The notes: a model not told the origin generated them from the sequence alone. 42,421 bases of DNA from Dysosmobacter sp. (GCA_026169195.1 JAPFEH010000073.1:1-42421); one strand, 5' to 3'. Numbered from the stretch's first letter, positions 1-8,593 are shown. Program-made: numbers and translations.

Positions 1-178
1 TAAAGCAGACGGTATAACCGAAGCTTATATCCGTATCGGTAATGAAAGTGTCGCCGCACCGGACTATATGCTGCGGGAACTTATATTAAAAGGCACAAAC
101 CGTACTTTCGATTCTCTGATTACAGACAGCAAGAAATCAGACTATAGCTTTACATTGCTTGAAGCGACCTATGAATAA
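1..178 (+). pseudogene. C-terminal fragment of an AlbA_2-type ATP-binding/HTH regulator
   Basis: The reading frame is open from the window edge (codons in phase with base 2) to TAA at 176-178. The visible 58 residues include EAYIRIGNESVAAP and a later YSFTLLEATY stretch. From memory these resemble the AlbA_2 (Schlafen-like, divergent AAA) regulators common on Firmicutes mobile elements. In that family the chain normally continues well beyond the LEATY segment, so the early stop suggests a truncated copy. The start lies outside the window. The A+T-rich composition differs from the chromosome-like DNA beyond position 700. The family assignment rests on recalled sequence resemblance only. Confidence 0.5.
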
Positions 179-263
179 TTTAGTACTCCAATGCTGTGAG
201 TACGCTTTGGATAATTTGAAGGACGAAAAAGACTCAAAATAAAAATTAGAAAGGGTGGGAATT

Positions 264-584
264 ATGTCTGAACTGCAACTCAAAATCACAATGGGCAATA
301 TTGACATTAACCTTCAAGGGGAAGGAGAGCTTGTCTACAAGATTTTCAAAGAACTTAGAGAAGAAGGATTAGGGAGTCTGCAAAAAGGACAAGCCCATTC
401 TACATTGTCTAAAGGCAACGCCGCTAATGATGCAGATGATGAATCCGAACACAGTGAAAGTGGTACATCATCAGAAAAGAAACCCAGAAATCGAAAAAAG
501 AATAATACAAGACAGCCTCAACTTGTCAAAGATTTGGATTTGAGTGGAACTGGTCTAAAAAAATCATTCAAGAGATCGTATTGA
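264..584 (+). CDS. Small hypothetical protein of mobile-element type
   Basis: This 106-residue protein begins MSELQLKITM. The ATG at 264 is preferred over the in-frame GTG at 255 because the AGAAAGGG ribosome binding site at 248-255 is spaced correctly for it. The N-terminal 45 residues look folded (beta-rich, then an amphipathic helix with YKIFKELREEG). The remainder is low-complexity and charged (many D, E, S, then K and R) and ends in a basic tail. No catalytic motif is visible. It follows the truncated AlbA_2-like gene in the same A+T-rich strip, so it is probably cargo of the same decayed element. I do not recognise a function. Confidence 0.55.
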   Translation: MSELQLKITMGNIDINLQGEGELVYKIFKELREEGLGSLQKGQAHSTLSKGNAANDADDESEHSESGTSSEKKPRNRKKNNTRQPQLVKDLDLSGTGLKKSFKRSY

Positions 585-655
585 CAATCAATTATCCCCA
601 ATGGAATGAGGAGCTAAAAAACAAGAAAAAGGTTTAGTTGTCGTCAAACAAAAAC

Positions 656-692
656 AGCGAGTAGGCCGATTACGGCTTACTCGCTATTTTTG
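656..692. terminator. Bidirectional hairpin terminator
   Basis: Arms AGCGAGTAGGCCG (656-668) and CGGCTTACTCGCT (673-685) pair over 13 bp with one G-U, around the loop ATTA, followed by ATTTTT on the plus strand. On the minus strand it is preceded by A-rich DNA that gives a T tail. It can end plus-strand transcripts from the gene at 264-584 and minus-strand transcripts running out of ssrA. Confidence 0.75.
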
Positions 693-758
693 ACACCAGT
701 ACGAAACCAGTTGCCAGAGCGTAAACTCTGTCATCCTGGGTTCGACCAGTGATGAGTT

Positions 759-1106
759 TGGTGGAGGTGGGGGGAGTTGAACCCCCGTCCGAAAGCACTT
801 TAACGGGACTTTCTCCGGGCGCAGTCAGGTTTCAGGATTCCCGCCCCGCAAAGACACCTGACAGACTTTGCGGTTTGGTAGAGTCATGATGCGTGGGCAG
901 GTCAACTCTTTCCCGCCTCACGGACGCCACATCAACGACGCCTTCCCCGGCCTGTGGCCTCTCCGGTTCAGACGGCTGCCTTTAATTAGGCAGCAACAGC
1001 AACAGTGTTGTTGTTATTTAATTTATAAATTGCCCGTTTTATGGCGGTCAGGCGCCGCCGCCCGCTTGTCCCGCCTCCATACCCCCGTCGAAACCGGTAC
1101 ACCCCC
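759..1106 (-). ncRNA. ssrA: tmRNA (ssrA)
   Basis: The 5' end GGGGGTG (1106-1100) pairs with the 3' acceptor strand CACCTCC, which is followed by ACCA with CCA encoded at 761-759. The 5' segment contains the tmRNA signature GGTTTCGACGGGG. The 3' end has a T-arm with GGGGGTTCAACTCCCCC. The tag reading frame resumes at GCA (1033-1031) and reads AIYKLNNNNTVAVAA, with the TAA stop at 988-986. The hydrophobic AVAA end is the usual degradation signal. tmRNA rescues stalled ribosomes with SmpB, encoded 1.5 kb upstream on the same strand. The length of 348 nt is normal. The 3' end borders foreign-looking DNA, as expected for a known integration hot spot. Confidence 0.95.
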
Positions 1107-1226
1107 TTATCTCACCATGGAAAACGGAACTGCGTCCGCTTTTCTCACAAGCCTGCGGCTCTCTGAAAGAATTGCATTGGGGTTTCATCAATTTCCAACT
1201 GTGGTGTTTTGGACTTGGGATCGCTA

Positions 1227-1274
1227 CATAGGATTGTAACACAGTTCTTTGACGAAATATGTTACAATCCTATG
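1227..1274. repeat. 14-bp inverted repeat between ssrA and the dehydrogenase gene
   Basis: Arms CATAGGATTGTAAC (1227-1240) and GTTACAATCCTATG (1261-1274) are perfect complements separated by 20 nt. Each arm contains TACAAT, a -10-like hexamer, on opposite strands. It lies between the 3' end of the minus-strand dehydrogenase and the 5' end of ssrA, so it may be a terminator-like structure or an operator on an ssrA precursor promoter. Neither strand has a strong T run directly after the stem; the plus strand has ATTTTT a few bases on. Confidence 0.6.
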
Positions 1275-1289
1275 ACATTTTTGGCTGGG

Positions 1290-2048
1290 TTACGTTTTTG
1301 TCAGTTTGACCATCAGTTTGACCGGAGTTGCTTTTGCCAATATCCGGTAAAATTTATAAAAAAGCTTTGGCGTATAAATTGTCCGTCCGGCCCGGGCTGC
1401 GCGCAGCGCGCCGTCTGCCACCCGCACCTGATCGCAATAGGGCAGGTTTTCAAAGGTTCTGGAGTGTCCGGTAATATTGCCGACCTCCAGAAACTCTGTT
1501 TTCATCGGCCCCGGACAAACTGCTGTGACCGTAATCCCTTTGGGCTTCAATTCCTCTGCCAGTCCTACGGTGAAGGAACTGACATAGGCTTTGGTGGAAG
1601 AATATACGGTCATACGCGGCGTCGGGCAGAAAGATGCAATGGAGGAGACATTCAAAATCCGGCTGCCGGGAACCATAAAGGGTACCGTCATGTTGGTGAT
1701 GGCTGTCAGCGCCCGTAGATTCAGGTCGATCATTCTGGTCTGGGAGGCGGTATCGGCTTCACCGACCCTGCCCAAATATCCGCAGCCCGCATTGTTGACC
1801 AGCAGCACGATCTCCGGCTTCTGTGCGTTCAGTTTTTCCTGAATCGCCATGAAGCTCATGGTGTCGCACAGATCCATGGACAGACATTCCACCCGTTTTT
1901 CCGGAACAGCTGCCGCCAGTTCTTCCAGCCGATCCGCCCGTCGGGCAATGAGCCAGTAACACTCCACCTCAGGGAATACATCTGCCAGCTGGCGGACAAA
2001 TTCCCGCCCCAGACCGCTGGAGGCGCCTGTAACGATGGCAGTTTTCAT
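1290..2048 (-). CDS. Short-chain dehydrogenase/reductase (SDR)
   Basis: This 252-residue classical SDR is an NAD(P)-dependent oxidoreductase of unknown substrate. The Rossmann motif TGASSGLG spans residues 7-14, NNAG residues 85-88, a serine pair residues 136-137, and the catalytic Tyr149 and Lys153 lie in YSSTK. CPGP follows, as usual. The start MKTAIV at 2048 is chosen because AAGGAGG lies 10 nt upstream; a 21-residue extension has no such site. The C-terminus ends with a basic, helical YKFYRILAKATPVKLMVKL segment that may touch the membrane. It is the last protein gene of the smpB, cyclophilin, SDR run on the minus strand, just upstream of ssrA. Confidence 0.9.
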   Translation of the reverse strand: MKTAIVTGASSGLGREFVRQLADVFPEVECYWLIARRADRLEELAAAVPEKRVECLSMDLCDTMSFMAIQEKLNAQKPEIVLLVNNAGCGYLGRVGEADTASQTRMIDLNLRALTAITNMTVPFMVPGSRILNVSSIASFCPTPRMTVYSSTKAYVSSFTVGLAEELKPKGITVTAVCPGPMKTEFLEVGNITGHSRTFENLPYCDQVRVADGALRAARAGRTIYTPKLFYKFYRILAKATPVKLMVKLTKT

Positions 2049-2079
2049 GCGGGGACCGCCTCCTTTCCGTGAGATTGAC

Positions 2080-2604
2080 TCAGTGGGTTTCGGGTGCAGG
2101 ATACTCCACACCGCAGGTGTCCACCCGGATCGAACCGATCACTACGTCCTTCTTGGGCTTATCATTCATCATATTGCGCGGAACGCGGGAAATGTCAATG
2201 GCGATCTCAGCGCCTTCGGTGATCTGTCCGAAGGCTGCATACTGCCCATCCAAATGAGGTGCAGGTGCGACCATGATGAAAAACTGGCTGCCGGCAGAGT
2301 TGGGCGCCATGGTGCGTGCCATAGACAGGACACCGGTAGTATGGACCAGATCGTTCTGGCGGAACCCGTTTCCGGAAAATTCGCCGTCGATCTGATATCC
2401 CGGGCCGCCCATGCCGCTGCCCTCGGGGCAGCCGCCCTGAATCATAAAGCCGGGGATGACCCGATGGAAGATCAGGCCGTCATAGAAGCCTTTGTTTGCC
2501 AGTGAAATGAAGTTGCGCACGGTGTTGGGGGCCTTTTCCGGATACAGCTCGCCGGTCATCACGCGGCCATCGGCCATGGTAATGGTAACAATGGGATTGG
2601 ACAT
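2080..2604 (-). CDS. Peptidyl-prolyl cis-trans isomerase, cyclophilin type
   Basis: This 174-residue cyclophilin catalyses cis-trans isomerisation of proline peptide bonds during protein folding. The signature FHRVIPGFMIQGG holds the catalytic Arg48, Phe53 and Gln56, and the GSQFFI segment follows at about residues 105-110. There is no signal peptide, so it should be cytoplasmic. AGAAAGGA precedes the ATG at 2604. It lies 2 nt after smpB on the same strand and 31 nt before the dehydrogenase, so the three are probably co-transcribed from the promoter at 3156-3184. Confidence 0.93.
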   Translation of the reverse strand: MSNPIVTITMADGRVMTGELYPEKAPNTVRNFISLANKGFYDGLIFHRVIPGFMIQGGCPEGSGMGGPGYQIDGEFSGNGFRQNDLVHTTGVLSMARTMAPNSAGSQFFIMVAPAPHLDGQYAAFGQITEGAEIAIDISRVPRNMMNDKPKKDVVIGSIRVDTCGVEYPAPETH

Positions 2605-2606
2605 AG

Positions 2607-3080
2607 TTATCGATTCCTTTCTTTCATGGTGCGGTCGATCTCCCGCTTGGCATCCCGCTTGGCGGTAGCCTCCCGCTTGTCATAATTCTTCTTGCCTTTA
2701 CAGAGACCGACCTCCACCTTCACCCGCGCATCCTTAAAATAGACGCTCAAGGGCACCAGTGTATAGCCGTCCTGCTTAATCAGCGCGTGCAGTTTTCGAA
2801 TCTCCCGTTTGTGCATCAAAAGCCGGCGGGAACGAACGGGATCTTTGTTGAAAATATTTCCTTTTTCATAAGGGGAAATATGCAGACTGTGGACGAACAG
2901 CTCGCCGTCTTTCACGGTGCAGTAGGAGTCCTTCAGGTTCAGCGTACCGGCCCGAATGGACTTGACCTCCGTTCCGGCCAGTTCGATCCCAGCTTCATAC
3001 TTGTCCTCCACGAAGTAATCGTGATATGCCTTGCGGTTCTGCGCCGCGATTTTGATTCCTTTTTTCTCCGTGGTACTCAC
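2607..3080 (-). CDS. smpB: SsrA-binding protein SmpB
   Basis: SmpB binds the tRNA-like part of tmRNA and delivers it to stalled ribosomes. Family marks include AAQNRKAYHDYF near the N-terminus, the segment GTEVKSIRAG followed by NLKDSY, and a basic C-terminal tail (YDKRE, AKRDAKREIDRTMKERNR) that folds into the mRNA channel. I choose the GTG start at 3080, giving 157 residues (VSTTEKKGIK). The longer open frame upstream has no homology-like sequence and crosses the promoter. The purine-rich GAGAG sits unusually close to this GTG, so start efficiency is uncertain. It shares strand and neighbourhood with ssrA. Confidence 0.95.
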   Translation of the reverse strand: MSTTEKKGIKIAAQNRKAYHDYFVEDKYEAGIELAGTEVKSIRAGTLNLKDSYCTVKDGELFVHSLHISPYEKGNIFNKDPVRSRRLLMHKREIRKLHALIKQDGYTLVPLSVYFKDARVKVEVGLCKGKKNYDKREATAKRDAKREIDRTMKERNR

Positions 3081-3155
3081 CTCTCTTGCCGGAACGTTGG
3101 GGTTCTCTGCCTGCGGGGAGGCGCGGACATCGCGCCATTTCCGCTGGTTGAGGGT

Positions 3156-3184
3156 AGTATAGCACGATTGCCCGCATTCTTCAA
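3156..3184 (-). promoter_or_regulatory. Promoter of the smpB operon
   Basis: On the minus strand TTGAAG (3184-3179) and TATACT (3161-3156) are 17 bp apart, about 75 nt upstream of the smpB GTG. It is back to back with the promoter of the NUDIX gene. Confidence 0.7.
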
Positions 3185-3198
3185 GGGGGAGAACAGGG

Positions 3199-3227
3199 TT
3201 GGCTTTTGCAGTTCCGTATGTTATAAT
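3199..3227 (+). promoter_or_regulatory. Promoter of the NUDIX/two-component operon
   Basis: TTGGCT (3199-3204) and TATAAT (3222-3227) are 17 bp apart, 62 nt upstream of the ATG at 3289. Confidence 0.7.
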
Positions 3228-3288
3228 ATATAAAATATGGTAAGATTTTAACCTGCTTTTTCTGAAAGCAGACAAGAGGTGTCGTTTT

Positions 3289-3837
3289 ATGCTGCAAAAA
3301 AATGATCTGATAGAAACCGCCGTCAGCCGGGAAGACAAGTATCACGGAATTTTGATGGATATTCACGTGGATACTGTGCTGCTGCCAAATGGCAAAACCG
3401 CCCTGCGGGAAGTGGCAGACCACGTGGATGGAGTGGCGGTTCTGGCATTGGATGACCGGAACAATGTCTTGACAGTGACGCAGTACCGCTACGTGTTCGG
3501 CAGAACGCTTCTGGAGATTCCCGCCGGCAAGCTGGACCCCGGGGAAGATCCCGTGACCGGCGCTTTGCGGGAACTGAAAGAGGAGACAGGAGCCGTACCG
3601 GATATTTTCCTGCCCTTGGGCCGCATTCTGCCGGCTCCCGGCTGCTATGGAGAAGTCCTGCATCTGTTTTTGGCCCGCGGGCTCCACATGGAGGAGCAGC
3701 AGCTGGATCCGGACGAATTTTTGAATGTGGAGCGGATCCCGTTTGATGAAATGGTCCACCGCTGTCTGACCGGTGAAATTGAAGACGCCAAGACGGTGAC
3801 CGCCGTATTGAAAGCGAAGCTCCAGTTGGATCTATAA
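3289..3837 (+). CDS. NUDIX hydrolase, ADP-ribose pyrophosphatase-like
   Basis: This 182-residue protein is likely to cleave ADP-ribose or a similar nucleoside diphosphate compound to AMP plus a phosphosugar. The full Nudix box runs from Gly80 to Gly101: Gly80, Glu86, Arg94-Glu95, Glu98-Glu99. The N-terminal beta domain and the LEIPAGKLDPGE sequence before the box match the NudF/ADPRase group rather than MutT. AGAGGTG precedes the ATG. Its stop lies 12 nt before the response regulator, so it is probably the first gene of that operon. Confidence 0.9.
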   Translation: MLQKNDLIETAVSREDKYHGILMDIHVDTVLLPNGKTALREVADHVDGVAVLALDDRNNVLTVTQYRYVFGRTLLEIPAGKLDPGEDPVTGALRELKEETGAVPDIFLPLGRILPAPGCYGEVLHLFLARGLHMEEQQLDPDEFLNVERIPFDEMVHRCLTGEIEDAKTVTAVLKAKLQLDL

Positions 3838-3849
3838 AAGGAGGAACCA

Positions 3850-4560
3850 ATGGACAAGCAAAAGACAGTCCTCATTGTGGAGGATGAAAAAAATATTGTC
3901 GATATCGTAAAATTCAACCTTCAAAGGGAAGGGTATCAGACACTGGAAGCTTATGATGGACAGGAAGGCTTGCACAAGGCCCGGACAGAAAATCCGGACC
4001 TTGTGCTGCTGGATGTGATGCTGCCGAAAATGATCGGCTTTGATGTCTGCAAAGCCCTGCGGGCTGAGGGGAACAATGTGCCGGTCATCATCCTGACGGC
4101 CCGGGAGGAAGAGGCTGATAAGGTGCTGGGGCTGGAGCTGGGCGCGGATGACTACATCACTAAGCCGTTTTCCATGCGGGAGCTGATCGCCCGGGTGACT
4201 GCCAACATCCGCCGCAGCGCCATGTCCGCTGCCGCCATTCCCGCTGCCTCTGCCAGCGCCATGCCTGTGGCGGGAGAGCTGTCGATCAATACGGACAGTC
4301 ATCAGGTTTTCCGGGGCGGAAAGCCCATTGACCTGACTCAGCGGGAATATGAGCTGCTGACCTTTTTGGCCAGCCATCCCAACAAGGTATACTCCCGGGT
4401 GGACTTGATGGAACAGGTCTGGAATTATGGCTATGTGGGGGATGATGTACGCACGGTGGACGTGACCGTCCGTCGTCTGCGGGAAAAAATCGAGGCCGAT
4501 CCGGCCAGCCCGACATACATTTTGACCCGGCGCGGAGCCGGATACTACTTCTCGGTATAG
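3850..4560 (+). CDS. OmpR/PhoB-family response regulator (WalR/PhoP-like)
   Basis: This 236-residue regulator has an N-terminal receiver domain with acidic Glu11-Asp12, phospho-acceptor Asp55, Thr83 and Lys105. The C-terminal winged-helix DNA-binding domain covers about residues 140-234 (QREYELLTFLASHP, then the VRRLREKIE recognition helix). The linker at about 120-140 is unusually rich in Ala and Ser. AAAGGAGGA lies just before the ATG. It pairs with the histidine kinase 45 nt downstream. Domain order and kinase architecture fit WalR or PhoP; I cannot separate these from sequence alone. Confidence 0.93.
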   Translation: MDKQKTVLIVEDEKNIVDIVKFNLQREGYQTLEAYDGQEGLHKARTENPDLVLLDVMLPKMIGFDVCKALRAEGNNVPVIILTAREEEADKVLGLELGADDYITKPFSMRELIARVTANIRRSAMSAAAIPAASASAMPVAGELSINTDSHQVFRGGKPIDLTQREYELLTFLASHPNKVYSRVDLMEQVWNYGYVGDDVRTVDVTVRRLREKIEADPASPTYILTRRGAGYYFSV

Positions 4561-4605
4561 GCTCCCCTTTTCATCCACTGATTCCTCACAAGGCGGTGAT
4601 TCCAT

Positions 4606-6414
4606 ATGTTCCGCAGTCTTCATATGAAGCTGTCGCTGATTTTGCTGCTGTTGATTTCTTCCCTGATGGCAGTGGTGGGCGCGTTCTTGACCACCAGCGT
4701 TTCCAGCTTCTATATCAACACATTCTATCAGCAAATTGACAGCGTCTTTGGACAGAGCCAGCGCTCTTTTGTGGCAGACCTGCGCAGCGGCGCGGCACAG
4801 GAGGACGGCGCCAGCCTGATCAAAGAGATGCTGGAGGTTCGGGCCGGCGAACTGGGTATCGATTACCGGACCCGGAACTACTTTGTGCTGGATGGCGCGA
4901 CCGGCAGTTATCTGAACGGATCTGCCGGCGAGGACCAGCTTCCAAGGGAGCAGAGCCCGAACCTTTTGACAGCCCGGAATTCTGTGGTCTCCGGTGATGG
5001 AACCACCGTCGGGGACGAGAGTGACATTACAGCCAACTACATGGATGCCGCAGTTCCCATTCTGGGCGGCGGAAACGCCTTTATCATTTATATTCTGGAC
5101 AATAAAGATACGGTCTCCGGTCTGAACAGCCAGCTTTCTCTGCTGATTATGCAGGCTTTGGTGATCGGCCTTTTGATTTCCGTGCTTTTGAGCTTCCTGC
5201 TGTCCAAAACGATGGTAGGCCCGATCGAAAAGCTGACAGCCGGCGCTGAAAAGATGGCTTCCGGAGATTTTGACAGTGAACTTCCTGTGGAGTCTACGGA
5301 TGAAATCGGTGTTCTTACCGGAACCTTCAATGAAATGGCGGGCGTTTTGCATGCGACGCTGCTGGCCATCGAAAACGAGCGGAATAAACTGGACACCCTC
5401 TTTCTTCATATGACCGACGGCGTGGTAGCCTTTGACCATGAGGGGCATTTGATCCACTGCAATCCCGCAGCCAACGCGTTGCTGCAGCAGACGGTTGCGC
5501 CTGACTGCACGTATGAAGAACTGCTGGGAGACCTGCATCCCTTTGAGCAGGTTCTGGCTTTGCAGCAGCCCAACTATGTGGAAGATGAGCTGCGGGTGGG
5601 GGAACGAACGCTGGAGGTATATCTTGCGCCGTTTTCCTCTCAGGAGCAGGGCGGTGTTTTGATCGTTCTGCATGATGTGACGGAACAGCACCGCAACGAG
5701 GAACGGCGAAAGGAATTTGTGGCGAACGTGTCCCATGAGCTGCGGACGCCGCTGACCAATGTCCGCAGCTATGCCGAGACCCTGCGGGAATCCGGCGGGG
5801 AGATCTCTCAGGAGATCACCGACAGTTTTCTGAATATCATTATCAACGAAACAGACCGCATGACCAACATTGTTCAGGATCTCCTGACGCTCAGCCGTCT
5901 GGATTCCGGCAACGCGGAGCTGGTGCTCTCCCGCTTTCCCTTTGGGGAAGCCATTGAAAGCGTGGTCCGCGCCAATGCCCTGAACGCCAAGCAGCGGGGG
6001 CATGAGCTGGTCTATCTCCCGCCGGAAAGTCTGCCTCTTATTACCGGTGACCGCAGCCGCATCGAGCAGGTCATGACCAATGTGCTGGGAAATGCCATCA
6101 AGTATACGCCTGACGGCGGTCATATCCGCATCACTGCCGGTTCTTCGGAGGATACCGTCTGGATGGAGGTTTCCGATGACGGGATCGGAATTCCGGAGCA
6201 GGACCGGGAACGTATTTTTGATCGCTTTTACAGGGTGGACAAGGCCAGATCCAGAGAATCCGGCGGTACCGGACTGGGGCTTTCCATTGCCCGCGAAATC
6301 GCCCAGCGCCACAAAGGGACGCTGATGCTGGTACCGCATGAAGGTCCGGGGACCACAGTCCGCCTGACGCTTCCCATCGCGCAGGAAAAAGGCTGCTGCG
6401 GGGAGGAGACATGA
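4606..6414 (+). CDS. Sensor histidine kinase, WalK/PhoR-like
   Basis: This is a 602-residue membrane kinase. TM1 is at about 8-32, an extracytoplasmic sensor at about 33-177, TM2 at about 178-200, HAMP to about 253 ([15 protein letters not shown]), then a PAS domain at about 265-350. The HisKA domain carries His377 in [15 protein letters not shown], and the ATPase domain has an N box ([10 protein letters not shown]), DDGIGIP and [10 protein letters not shown]. These residues predict an active kinase that phosphorylates the adjacent regulator. The family often senses cell-wall state (WalK) or phosphate (PhoR). It is followed after 57 nt by a membrane-anchored protein that may modulate it. Confidence 0.93.
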   Translation: MFRSLHMKLSLILLLLISSLMAVVGAFLTTSVSSFYINTFYQQIDSVFGQSQRSFVADLRSGAAQEDGASLIKEMLEVRAGELGIDYRTRNYFVLDGATGSYLNGSAGEDQLPREQSPNLLTARNSVVSGDGTTVGDESDITANYMDAAVPILGGGNAFIIYILDNKDTVSGLNSQLSLLIMQALVIGLLISVLLSFLLSKTMVGPIEKLTAGAEKMASGDFDSELPVESTDEIGVLTGTFNEMAGVLHATLLAIENERNKLDTLFLHMTDGVVAFDHEGHLIHCNPAANALLQQTVAPDCTYEELLGDLHPFEQVLALQQPNYVEDELRVGERTLEVYLAPFSSQEQGGVLIVLHDVTEQHRNEERRKEFVANVSHELRTPLTNVRSYAETLRESGGEISQEITDSFLNIIINETDRMTNIVQDLLTLSRLDSGNAELVLSRFPFGEAIESVVRANALNAKQRGHELVYLPPESLPLITGDRSRIEQVMTNVLGNAIKYTPDGGHIRITAGSSEDTVWMEVSDDGIGIPEQDRERIFDRFYRVDKARSRESGGTGLGLSIAREIAQRHKGTLMLVPHEGPGTTVRLTLPIAQEKGCCGEET

Positions 6415-6471
6415 TTCTTCGCTGCACAGGAGCGGTTTTGCCGGCGCATACTCCTGAAATAGAGGTATTGT

Positions 6472-7737
6472 ATGAACGAGAAAACCCGTAAACGTTGGGA
6501 TTCCATTCAAAATCTCATCATTGCATTGCTGGCGGTTTCCGCGGTTCTCCTTTTTACCCAAATGTATCGGCCGGACAGCTCCGGCTACTGGCAGCTGTTT
6601 GACCCCGCGGGTGCGCAGGCTCCCTCTGGAAATGCCGGTCAATCGGTTCCGCTGACAGCTCCGGTACACGCGGTGGTCACCGGCCCTTACGGCCGTTTCG
6701 GCAGTGTGACAATGACCACCTCGGATGAGGCGTTTTCTCCTTTGCGGTCTCTTCTGGAACAGGCACTTGGATCTGCCCGTTCGGGAGCCTCCTGCGAAAA
6801 AGAGGAATTTTTACAGGCGCTGGACAGCATCTCCGTTTACTGCGACTTCCTCTCTCCTCTGCCGTTGACGGTATTGGCAGATCTGATGTGGACCTCCGGC
6901 GAGGATGAAAGTGTTTTTGTCAGGCAGCTGGCGGTGGTGAAACAAGAGAATGCGGTAGTCTTGTTTCTCTGGGACGGCAGGAACAGCTTCCTGCGCTGTG
7001 AAACGGCCCTGACGCCTGAAATTTTAGAAAATACCATAGGACGATATGAGTTGGGCGGCGCGCAGTTTGCCATGGATACGCTGCAGACCCAATATCCTGA
7101 TCTGGCGCCCTGCTCTCTCTTTTTAGAAGAAGAACCCGCGCTGCCGGTTCTTGCCTCAGTCTCCGCCTTGTCGGATTCCACCCCCCTGCTGACCGCGCTG
7201 GGCTTCAACCCCAACACCCAAAACCGTTATCCGGATGCCAATGGTACACAGGTGATTATGGAAAATGGACGCACCCTCCGGATTCATACCGATGGCACCA
7301 TCGCCTACCGCAGCGGCGGCAGCGGTCTTTTGTCCATCTCGGCTGAAGGAGAAGTTCCCACGTTGCTGGAGGCATCTCTGGGCTGCGGCTCTCTGCTCAA
7401 CACCCTGCTGTCCTCTGTCAGCGGAGACAGTACCATCTGGTTGAAGGATATCCGGCAAAACGGGACCAGTACCACGCTTCATTTTGGGTATCAATCCGGA
7501 GGCGTTCCCATTCGATTTTCGGATGGAGGCCATGCCGCTTCCATCACTCTCTCGGGAACCGCCGTTTCTGCGCTGACCCTGCGTGTCCGGCAGTATAGCG
7601 CACAAGATGAGCTGTCCTTATTGCTGCCTCTGCCGCAGGCTCTGGCGGTCTCGACGCAATATCCCGGCAGGGAATTGACCTTGAGTTATGTGGACAACGG
7701 AACGGACACCGTCTCCGTTCAGTGGCTGGCAGCTTAG
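6472..7737 (+). CDS. Membrane-anchored protein, possible YycH-type kinase accessory
   Basis: This 421-residue protein has one N-terminal membrane anchor (about residues 14-33, NLIIALLAVSAVLLFTQ) and a large predicted extracytoplasmic part. Its size, topology and place directly after a WalK-like kinase match YycH, which in Bacillus and Staphylococcus modulates WalK. I see no sequence motif that proves membership, and the residues are not ones I recognise as diagnostic. AGAGGT precedes the ATG. The same region often holds a metallo-beta-lactamase gene (YycJ) in other Firmicutes; none is present here. The function is inferred from context only. Confidence 0.55.
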   Translation: MNEKTRKRWDSIQNLIIALLAVSAVLLFTQMYRPDSSGYWQLFDPAGAQAPSGNAGQSVPLTAPVHAVVTGPYGRFGSVTMTTSDEAFSPLRSLLEQALGSARSGASCEKEEFLQALDSISVYCDFLSPLPLTVLADLMWTSGEDESVFVRQLAVVKQENAVVLFLWDGRNSFLRCETALTPEILENTIGRYELGGAQFAMDTLQTQYPDLAPCSLFLEEEPALPVLASVSALSDSTPLLTALGFNPNTQNRYPDANGTQVIMENGRTLRIHTDGTIAYRSGGSGLLSISAEGEVPTLLEASLGCGSLLNTLLSSVSGDSTIWLKDIRQNGTSTTLHFGYQSGGVPIRFSDGGHAASITLSGTAVSALTLRVRQYSAQDELSLLLPLPQALAVSTQYPGRELTLSYVDNGTDTVSVQWLAA

Positions 7738-7827
7738 GGCCAAGCACCATCCGGAGCAGGCAGGGCAGGAGCGCTTTTTGCGTTCCATCCCCGGCAGGCA
7801 GCCCGTTGTTTGAATCGATCATTTTGC

Positions 7828-7880
7828 AGCCATGGTTTGCAGTTCCCTGACAGGTTGGAGCGGCAAACCATGGCTCTTTT
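7828..7880 (+). terminator. Terminator of the two-component operon
   Basis: Perfect 13-bp arms AGCCATGGTTTGC (7828-7840) and GCAAACCATGGCT (7863-7875) enclose a 22-nt loop and are followed by CTTTT. The 328 nt between the genes at 7737 and 8066 hold this hairpin and the promoter at 7949-7976; I see nothing else there. Confidence 0.75.
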
Positions 7881-7948
7881 ATCCTTGATTTTATTTGCGC
7901 GCTGGACAGCCGACAGATCGGCTGGTTTTCATGGGATGCAAAAATGAT

Positions 7949-7976
7949 TTGCTCTGGTTGAAAAGCGTGTTATAAT
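7949..7976 (+). promoter_or_regulatory. Promoter of the HTH-like gene
   Basis: A consensus TATAAT at 7971-7976 is preceded by a weak -35, TTGCTC (7949-7954), with 16 bp spacing. It lies 89 nt upstream of the chosen ATG. Confidence 0.55.
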
Positions 7977-8065
7977 GACCTCAATCATTTGGTTCAGGCG
8001 GCCCCCTCGTGGCTTATCAGGGGGCTGGATCCTTCAAAAACCATAAAACTGTGAGGAACTTGACC

Positions 8066-8593
8066 ATGGCAAGAATGTCGACCAAAGAGAATAAAAATAT
8101 CTATCAGCTGACAAGAGAGAGCTTGAAGCTTTCCCGGGAGGCTGCCGGAGAGCTGCTGGGATCCATTCCGCCGGACCGGATCGAGAAGATCGAGAACGAG
8201 CGGTCCCTTCCATATCCGGAGGAGATCCTCGTCATGTCTGAAAAATATAAACAGCCGGCGCTGTGCAACTACTACTGTGCCAACCAGTGCCCCATCGGGC
8301 AGCAATATGTGCCGGAGGTCAAGCTCAAGACCCTGTCTCAAATCGTTTTGGAGATGCTGGCATCCTTGAACGCCATGAACAAACAGAAAGAGCGGCTCAT
8401 AGAGATCACAGCCGACGGCCAGATCTCGGGAGATGAGATCGAAGATTTCATCTTCATCCAGGAGGAGCTGGAACGGATCTCCATCACTGTGGAAACCTTG
8501 CAGCTATGGTCGGAGCAGATGCTGGCTACCGGTGTCATTGACGCGGAGCAATACCGCGCGTATCAGGAGAAAAACCGGCAGTGTAAACCCTGA
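8066..8593 (+). CDS. HTH-like protein with conserved CxxxC-xxx-CPIG motif
   Basis: This 175-residue protein starts at ATG 8066, with GAGGAA about 9 nt upstream; an in-frame ATG at 8009 lacks a good site. Residues 13-60 resemble an XRE-type helix-turn-helix (LTRESLKLSREAAGELL, then RIEKIENERSLPYPEE). Next comes CNYYCANQCPIG with Cys67, Cys71 and Cys75, and then a long alpha-helical C-terminal half rich in E, L and Q (about 85-165, probable coiled coil). I recall similar proteins in many Clostridia but no assigned role. The three cysteines could bind a metal or sense redox state; that is inference. Confidence 0.75.
   Translation: MARMSTKENKNIYQLTRESLKLSREAAGELLGSIPPDRIEKIENERSLPYPEEILVMSEKYKQPALCNYYCANQCPIGQQYVPEVKLKTLSQIVLEMLASLNAMNKQKERLIEITADGQISGDEIEDFIFIQEELERISITVETLQLWSEQMLATGVIDAEQYRAYQEKNRQCKP

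Noticed and set aside
690-758. Possible tRNA 3' half (GGGTTCGACCAG) downstream of ssrA
   Set aside because: Only a T-arm-like string is present; no acceptor stem or other arms could be paired.
868-1242. Open frames on both strands over the ssrA region
   Set aside because: They lie inside or across the tmRNA and have no ribosome binding site or protein-like sequence.
2607-3338. Extended 243-residue form of SmpB
   Set aside because: The extra N-terminus crosses the operon promoter and has no homology-like sequence.
3832-6669. 945-codon open frame on the minus strand
   Set aside because: It is antisense to the response regulator and histidine kinase, which have clear domains; the antisense product is low-complexity (many H, Q, R).
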